64,000 nucleotides of DNA. Origin: Zarea fungicola. Its lineage: Eukaryota > Ascomycota > Sordariomycetes > Hypocreales > Cordycipitaceae. Location of the stretch: assembly GCA_900169235.1 (NCBI GenBank), contig FWCC01000127.1:22187-86186 (forward strand), read 5' to 3'. Below are positions 58,734 through 64,000 of the stretch, one piece after another; positions within the stretch are counted from its first letter, which is position 1, and every line of letters starts with the position of its first letter. A program made the position numbers and the translations under genes. The notes under the pieces were generated by a model. The model was not told the DNA's origin. It worked only from the letters and a program-made list of their open reading frames with translations, and ran no database searches.

Positions 58734-61711
58734 ATGCAGAGAAACTCAGCCGCAGCTAGACCTCTAATTCTAATCCCGCTCGGTTTTCTTGTTCGCAATA
58801 CTTCTCAGTTTCAAGCACATCTCGGGCTCCAGAAAACTGTTACTGGAACTGATGCTTCCGCAGCGAGCACCACGACAGGGTCCAAATTTGCGGTAAGGCT
58901 ACGTAATGTAACCAGTCGAGATGCAAATGCAGTGGTTACAGATGCGCATATTCGTCAAGCCGCAAAAAGGCTAGCGAATCTCTCAGAGGAAGAGTCAGAA
59001 GCGGTAATCTCCCCAAACAACTCTAATCTTGACTTAGCGTTTAGTATCTTACTACTAGAAAGATTAAAATCACACTATCCGTCCAGGATGTTGGCCATTT
59101 AACTGCGACTATCTGCTTTGGCAAGGAGAGTAGAGTCATCTCCGCCTTAGCAGCATCGAAGGAAGGCAAATGCAATACCCTGCCGATTACATGGGAAGAT
59201 ATCGACTCCGAATTTATAGATTTGACTGTTTTACATGCTCCAGACGATGCCGAATTGGAGTAAGTAACAAATTTTCTTTCCAAGCTTATGAACCCTGTGA
59301 GTGACATGTTCTAGTATATGCGCTGTTCATGGTTTGAACGGAAACGCTTTCGATACATGGTTCGATCAAGAAGGATTGATGTGGATACGTGACTTACTTC
59401 CTAATGACCAAAAGCTTCAGCGATGTCGACTCATGCTGTTTGGGTATACCTCTGCGCTTCTCGATAAGAAAAAGGCTAATGATCGCCTGGTTGACTACGC
59501 TGATACATTGCTACGGGAGCTGCAGCTTCTAAGAAAGTCGCCAGTTGCTGCAAAACGCCCGCTCATCTTTGTATGTCATTCAATGGGAGGTCTGCTCGCG
59601 AGATTGGCCGTGACAAGACTCTCCAGTAGGCCGCGCGAGTTTGAGGGGCTCTGCCCTTACCAGTGTGGTCTTCTGTTTCTTAGTACCCCACACTTTGGCT
59701 CGCGAATTGCTGACTGGAATGAATTTTGGGTTCAACTGGGTGCAAGCGTAGGTGTCAGGGCTGATATCGTAAAGGGACTTCAAACATTGAACATCTCTGT
59801 GGTTGATGTTCTGGAATTATGGAATGAGATGAAAGAGCCTCCTGTTGTAAAATGTCTATGCGAGGGTGAGGAAACAGAGTACTCAATACTTTCAATATTT
59901 CCACGCCGCAAACTGGTTCGTATCAATCGCCACAGTGAGGTCACCCGGTATTATGCTGATTAGAGCTCAACGAAACAGATCGTGTCACAAGCTTCCGCTG
60001 GCTTTTTCAACGAAACTGCAGAAAAGATTCTGGGCACAAATCACCATACCATTTGCAAATTCCAAAGCTCACAGACCAAAGGTTACAAGAGGGTTGTGGA
60101 TAACGTATACAAAATACGCAGGGAGCTACTGAGGAGGGCAGCAGAACGGGAATCTACAGAGTCCAGAGCTCATAACATTCATGTATAATTACAATGCAAG
60201 GTTACAGAGCTTCTGAACAGTAACCGCTAACAATACTGTGCACTAGCGTGAACTCCCGGGAGAGCCGCCTCCTGTCTCAAACAAATCTCCACTTGAAGCT
60301 GGCAAACAGTATTATTACATTGGGAACCAAGAGATACGTAACCCTGGCGTGCTTGTTGGACGCTCGGATGAACTTGTGCGCATTGAATGTTTACTGGAAG
60401 CGTTATCCGAACGGAAATTTATCTGCTTATGTGGTGTTGGTGGGATTGGGTACAATAATTCCCAAGCTCTTGCCCCAAGCCCAGGTTGCTAACAGCTGGT
60501 TCGTTCTTAGGAAAACAGAAATAGCTTACCCCATCGCCGGAAGATATAAGCATCGCCGAGGTGTTTTCTTTTTTGACGCTACAGATTCCGACGCCCTAGA
60601 GGATTGCTACAGGGAAATCATATTTGATGTTGGTCACGATGCTCTCGTGCTGAAGTATCCCCGATTCCACGAAGCCCATGCAGTCTGGACGTCTCTAAAC
60701 TACAGTGGTCAGTTGGACGCAATTAAGAGATGGTTAGGCTCAGAAGCTAACTCCGACTCTCTCATAATATTTGACGATCTGGACGGGCTTGGGTGTCTGG
60801 ATACCATTCGCCGCCCACTGCCAAAGATGAGCGGTAGATTCATCTACACTTGTCGTGACCCAACATTATACATGAGCCCACTTCTTCAAGCAGAGCTGCT
60901 TTCCATTACGCCACTGAGAGTTGAAGAGGCAGTTGATTTTCTCACTCGAGAGATGTCACTGAACGGTAGCAAGATATCCAGAGCTGACGCGTTTGCAATA
61001 GCCGAAATCACTGGCCGCCACCCCTTAACGATGCGACTATCTGTGCAGTTTATACACCAAGTATTGGCGCATGAGCAACAAAAGATGATTCAGAGCACAT
61101 GTGCTGCAACATTTATGGGACTCTTTCCGTCTGAGAAATGGGAATCTAGACGAAACCTCTTGGACATGGAGATGCACGGGTCGCTATCCTTGATGCAATC
61201 ATTCAAACGGTCACTAGATCGAATGGAATCTACAATTGCTCCAACAGCACGGCAAGTTCTTGAGCTGATAGCTTTCATCTCACCTCCCTATGGATCTCCA
61301 GCTATGTCGCATCATTACACCGAATTCTTCATACTCCTTCCATGGCTCTCAACCACAACATCGGGTCTGAGCCTTTTAGATCACGAACTTCTAAAATCTG
61401 GGCTTTTAACTCGCGGCACAATATTTGCCGCGATTAGGAAGGTCTCAATTATTGTCAAGAGTCCATCCAGCCACAAAGATGCCGACATCTTCCCTCTTTG
61501 GCTTGAATGCGCAAGGCAGCAATGCGAACATCAGAAGAGAATATTATGGATACAGCAACTCTTGAGTGTTTGTTTTCATGACCTTATGGAAGGGGACACT
61601 CAGAGCACTGCCAAGATTTTCATCGAGAACATTTTAAGCAATGCTAGAACATTTGGGATTTTAATACCCGACCCGAGCGTTCACCTGGCGATAAGGACTG
61701 GATGTATATAA
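58734..61711 (+). CDS. STAND/NLR protein: unknown N-terminus, alpha/beta-hydrolase (DUF676-like), NB-ARC; in-frame TAG at 59961
   Basis: Proposed exons 58734-59003, 59063-59259, 59315-60182, 60247-60449 and 60511-61711 sum to 913 codons, with one TAG at codon 372 (59961-59963). The hydrolase part starts ICAVHGLNGNAFDTW and has the nucleophile elbow VCHSMGG (Ser ~245) and LSTPHFGS. After the TAG the same frame continues through ILGTNHHTICKFQ. NB-ARC begins NPGVLVGRSDELVRI; the P-loop GVGGIGKT (~508-515) is formed across intron 60450-60510. Walker B is LIIFDDLD, then RFIYTCRD and GRHPLTMRL. No TPR, ankyrin or WD repeats follow. The splice at 59062 uses an AAG acceptor and is the least certain. 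Fungal proteins of this build are linked to allorecognition and cell death. Confidence 0.78.
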
Positions 61712-62280
61712 ACTATTCGTAAATAACGACCAAAATACTACAACTTCTCTTGTTATTTACTTCACCATAACAATACTCAATATTGTATTTTAAAAAAAAA
61801 AAAAACTTGCAGAATTAGCTTCACTTCAACGTAACTCTAATATTTTACACAGCACCATGGTCGCAATACACTGCGACAAGCAGAAAAAAGACTAGAATTA
61901 ACTCGTTCTCTGCCTTTCCACAGCTTAAAAGTTATAATACTTTTTTAGTAAGGCCTAACCCCTAGCTGCCTTGAGATAATTTCGACGTGATGATCCAATG
62001 CAACGACACAAACGACGCTTTAACAGCGCCCAGATAATGAGCTCCCAGTACCGTTTCTTGTAGCTCTATAGCCTAATTGTTAAGCGGAAAGTAGAATAGA
62101 TGGAGAAAACGAGTTGTAGCCGACTACATCTCCATGATTTATAGGCGGTTGAATGTTTACGCGAAGTGAGAGGCAGCCAATCAGGTTAGTGTCTCCGGGC
62201 TGTGGCGGGGAACGACAGTAATTATCACGCAGAACAGGAATTACACANNCCTGTAAAAGTAAAGGCTCCGCCCAAGCCAA
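61712..62280. other. NLR 3' flank with A14 tract and a two-base assembly gap
   Basis: A run of 14 A at 61792-61805 lies about 80 bases after the NLR stop. The only ambiguous bases of the window (NN) are at 62248-62249 and mark an assembly join or unresolved position. No gene seen. Confidence 0.7.
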
Positions 62281-64000
62281 CCCCCTTTAGGAGTCAATAA
62301 TCACACCCCACGCAATATACCCCCCTAGCTTTAAGTTAATTTCAATTAAAGCTAGATAACTAATTATTATAATATTAAAGGCGATTTTTTCTAATAAAAT
62401 AAAGGCTATTAGAGCCAATAAAATAAAGGTACCTAGTAGGGAATTAAACCATTAATGCCTTTAAAAAGGAAGGGAAGGTACTAGGGGTAAAAGTAAAGGT
62501 TATTTCCACTAGGCCGCTGCTATAGATGGCCTAGTGGAAAGCTAATAGAAAGTGAGGTTATTTTAACTTATATATATATTAAATGAAGCTATTTTAAAAT
62601 GCAAAATAAAAGGAATGTACTAAGAATTAAATATAAAGGCAAAAATATAATTTAGCATTTATATAGATAAACCTCTAATTTAATGCTCATGCCTTCTTTA
62701 TTGCCTATAAATATAATCCTCTTTAGTCTATCTATATTACTTTCTACTAGGCTATCTTAAATAAATATATTATTATAAAATATAATTATTTTAATATATA
62801 AGCTATTATAAGGGAGTAAAGAAGGAAATAAAGAGGGATATTAGTACTAGTAGTTATAGCAATAGAATTATATTTCTTACTAGAAAGAGTAGGTGGTTAG
62901 ATGTAAATACTATACCTTAAAGGAGTTTTTATTATAGATTTAAGCAAATTAAGCTCCCTAGGTCATCCTTAGCATTAAAATCACAATATTAATTATATTC
63001 CCTATCTTCCTAGAATGGCGCTAGCTTAAACTCAGCTAGGAGCGCCTCTAATCCTAGTTATAAAATAAATATCTAGAATTTCTAAATAGGTAGAGGTTTA
63101 GTAAGTCTATCTATAGTTATTTTATTTATTAATTTCCATTAGAGATTAAAGAAGCCTTATTACAACTCTTAATAAAGCTAGTAGTTATAGATATTAATAT
63201 AATAAAGCTTTATAACTAGCTTTATTAACTCTTCTTTAACTAGATAAATTATTTAATAATTATTATAAAATAGGTCTATAGTTCTATTAAATTTAAACCT
63301 AATTTAATTATATAGGCGCCTAAAAGCCATTAATTCCTTTATAGCCTATAATAGAGCTAGGAGCTTGGCTTCTATAGAGGAAGTGGTTACTATATCCTAC
63401 TTTCTAGCCTAATAGATAACAGCGCCACTAAATAATTTCAAAATAAAGCCTTAATTGCTTTTCTAATTGACAAGGTTATCACCGAATCCTACGTCTCTAA
63501 GCATTTCTAGTTCATCATTAGTGGCTAAGAACACAATATAAAGGTCCTATGTACGCTCTAAGTAGCGGATATAGTTAACCCCTGCCTTAATGTGCTTTGG
63601 GCTAGGATTCTACAGAAATTAGGCCAATTTAAAAGAGGCATATACTATATTAGGTCTTATAATGACTATAGTATATCTAATTAATCTAATAATGCCCTAA
63701 AATAATTTAATTACTTTAAAAGAGGCTTGACCGTCATAGGGCTTAAGAGGGTTAGGTTATAGTGGGATTTAGACCTCTTTTTGATTACCTTTTGCGTATT
63801 TAAAGGCGATCTTTTAGATATATAACTTCTATAAGAGCCAGGTCTTCCCTTTCTTCTGGTCTCACTTAATCTTAATTCCTAGGAACTAGTGAAGTTCTCC
63901 TAGGACCTTTATATTATATGTAATAGTAATCTAGTTATATATAGCTTTATATTCCTATTCCTTTTTAGGCAGATATAAGGTGTTACAAACGCATCAAACG
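62281..64000 (-). mobile_element. Degenerate Ty1/Copia retrotransposon, RIP-like decay; runs off the right edge
   Basis: The region becomes abruptly AT-rich at about 62290. Reading the minus strand from the right edge, broken frames still spell Copia pol. End of reverse transcriptase: LGELH-FLGIKI (~63,880), AFKYAKGNQKEV and NPLKPYDGQAS. Then RPNIVYASFKLA, NPSPKHIKAGVNYIRYLE, ATNDELEMLRDVGFGDNLVN, GFILKLFSGAVI and the RNase H end DIVTTSSIEAKLLAL (~63,340). Most interruptions are TAA/TAG where Gln codons are expected, the pattern of C-to-T change caused by RIP. No LTR could be defined; 62281-63290 may hold the 3' part and LTR. Confidence 0.85.

Noticed and set aside
1..64000. CRISPR arrays, rRNA genes and bacterial-type operons
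   Set aside because: Nothing of this kind is visible; the spliced genes show a eukaryotic chromosome.

Overview
The window reads as a chromosomal piece of a filamentous ascomycete (Pezizomycotina). Most genes carry one to five short introns of about 47-108 bases with GT..AG ends and CTRAY-type branch sites. Families typical of Sordariomycetes/Hypocreales are present: Dicer-like 1, a GH75 chitosanase, a sedolisin, an eqolisin, a C2H2+Zn2Cys6 regulator and a STAND/NLR protein. The right end is a retrotransposon remnant that looks damaged by repeat-induced point mutation (RIP). The order assignment (probably Hypocreales) is inference. Exon borders were placed by eye; for every spliced model the exon lengths sum to a multiple of three.

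Layout. 1-3864: 5' part of a Dicer-like RNase gene (minus) running off the left edge. 4719-6377: a repeat-rich probable nuclear protein (minus), preceded by a 38-bp-period repeat array. 7248-8411: a STYX-like phosphatase-fold protein. 9692-10132: a small protein resembling bacterial uncharacterised proteins. 10667-13152: a divergent pair, an NAD(P)-dependent SDR and a trans-enoyl-reductase-like MDR protein, sharing a 300-bp promoter. 13840-17420: secreted chitosanase and secreted sedolisin in tandem. 20286-22284: LtrA-family membrane protein. 24752-30160: a divergent copy of the complex I PSST subunit, a dual zinc-finger regulator and an MCT-type transporter. 33797-34426: a Kex2-type cysteine-rich secreted protein. 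36149-37956: a secreted metallo-beta-lactamase-fold hydrolase. 39241-44156: two MFS transporters. 47658-48413: secreted eqolisin protease. 49985-50790: longin R-SNARE. 51386-53797: mitochondrial RNA helicase SUV3. 54046-54714: truncated NmrA-like gene. 54828-61711: a head-to-head locus with a kinase gene on the minus strand and a hydrolase-NB-ARC NLR on the plus strand. 62281-64000: AT-rich, stop-riddled Ty1/Copia pol.

The most interesting region is 54.8-61.7 kb. A STAND/NLR gene (alpha/beta-hydrolase plus NB-ARC) and a gene encoding unknown N-terminal domains plus a complete-looking protein kinase start only 130 bases apart in opposite directions. Such an arrangement suggests a co-regulated receptor/executor pair of the kind used in fungal allorecognition or immunity-like cell death. 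Both genes show a reading-frame lesion: an in-frame TAG in the NLR and a frame change before the kinase. The locus may therefore be decaying, or it may use unusual splicing or recoding. Second in interest is the extra-looking PSST subunit beside a regulator and a transporter, which could be a self-resistance copy of an inhibitor target; no biosynthetic core enzyme is visible in the window. Several long stretches (17.5-20.2, 22.3-24.7, 30.2-33.7, 44.2-47.6 kb) hold no gene that I can support.
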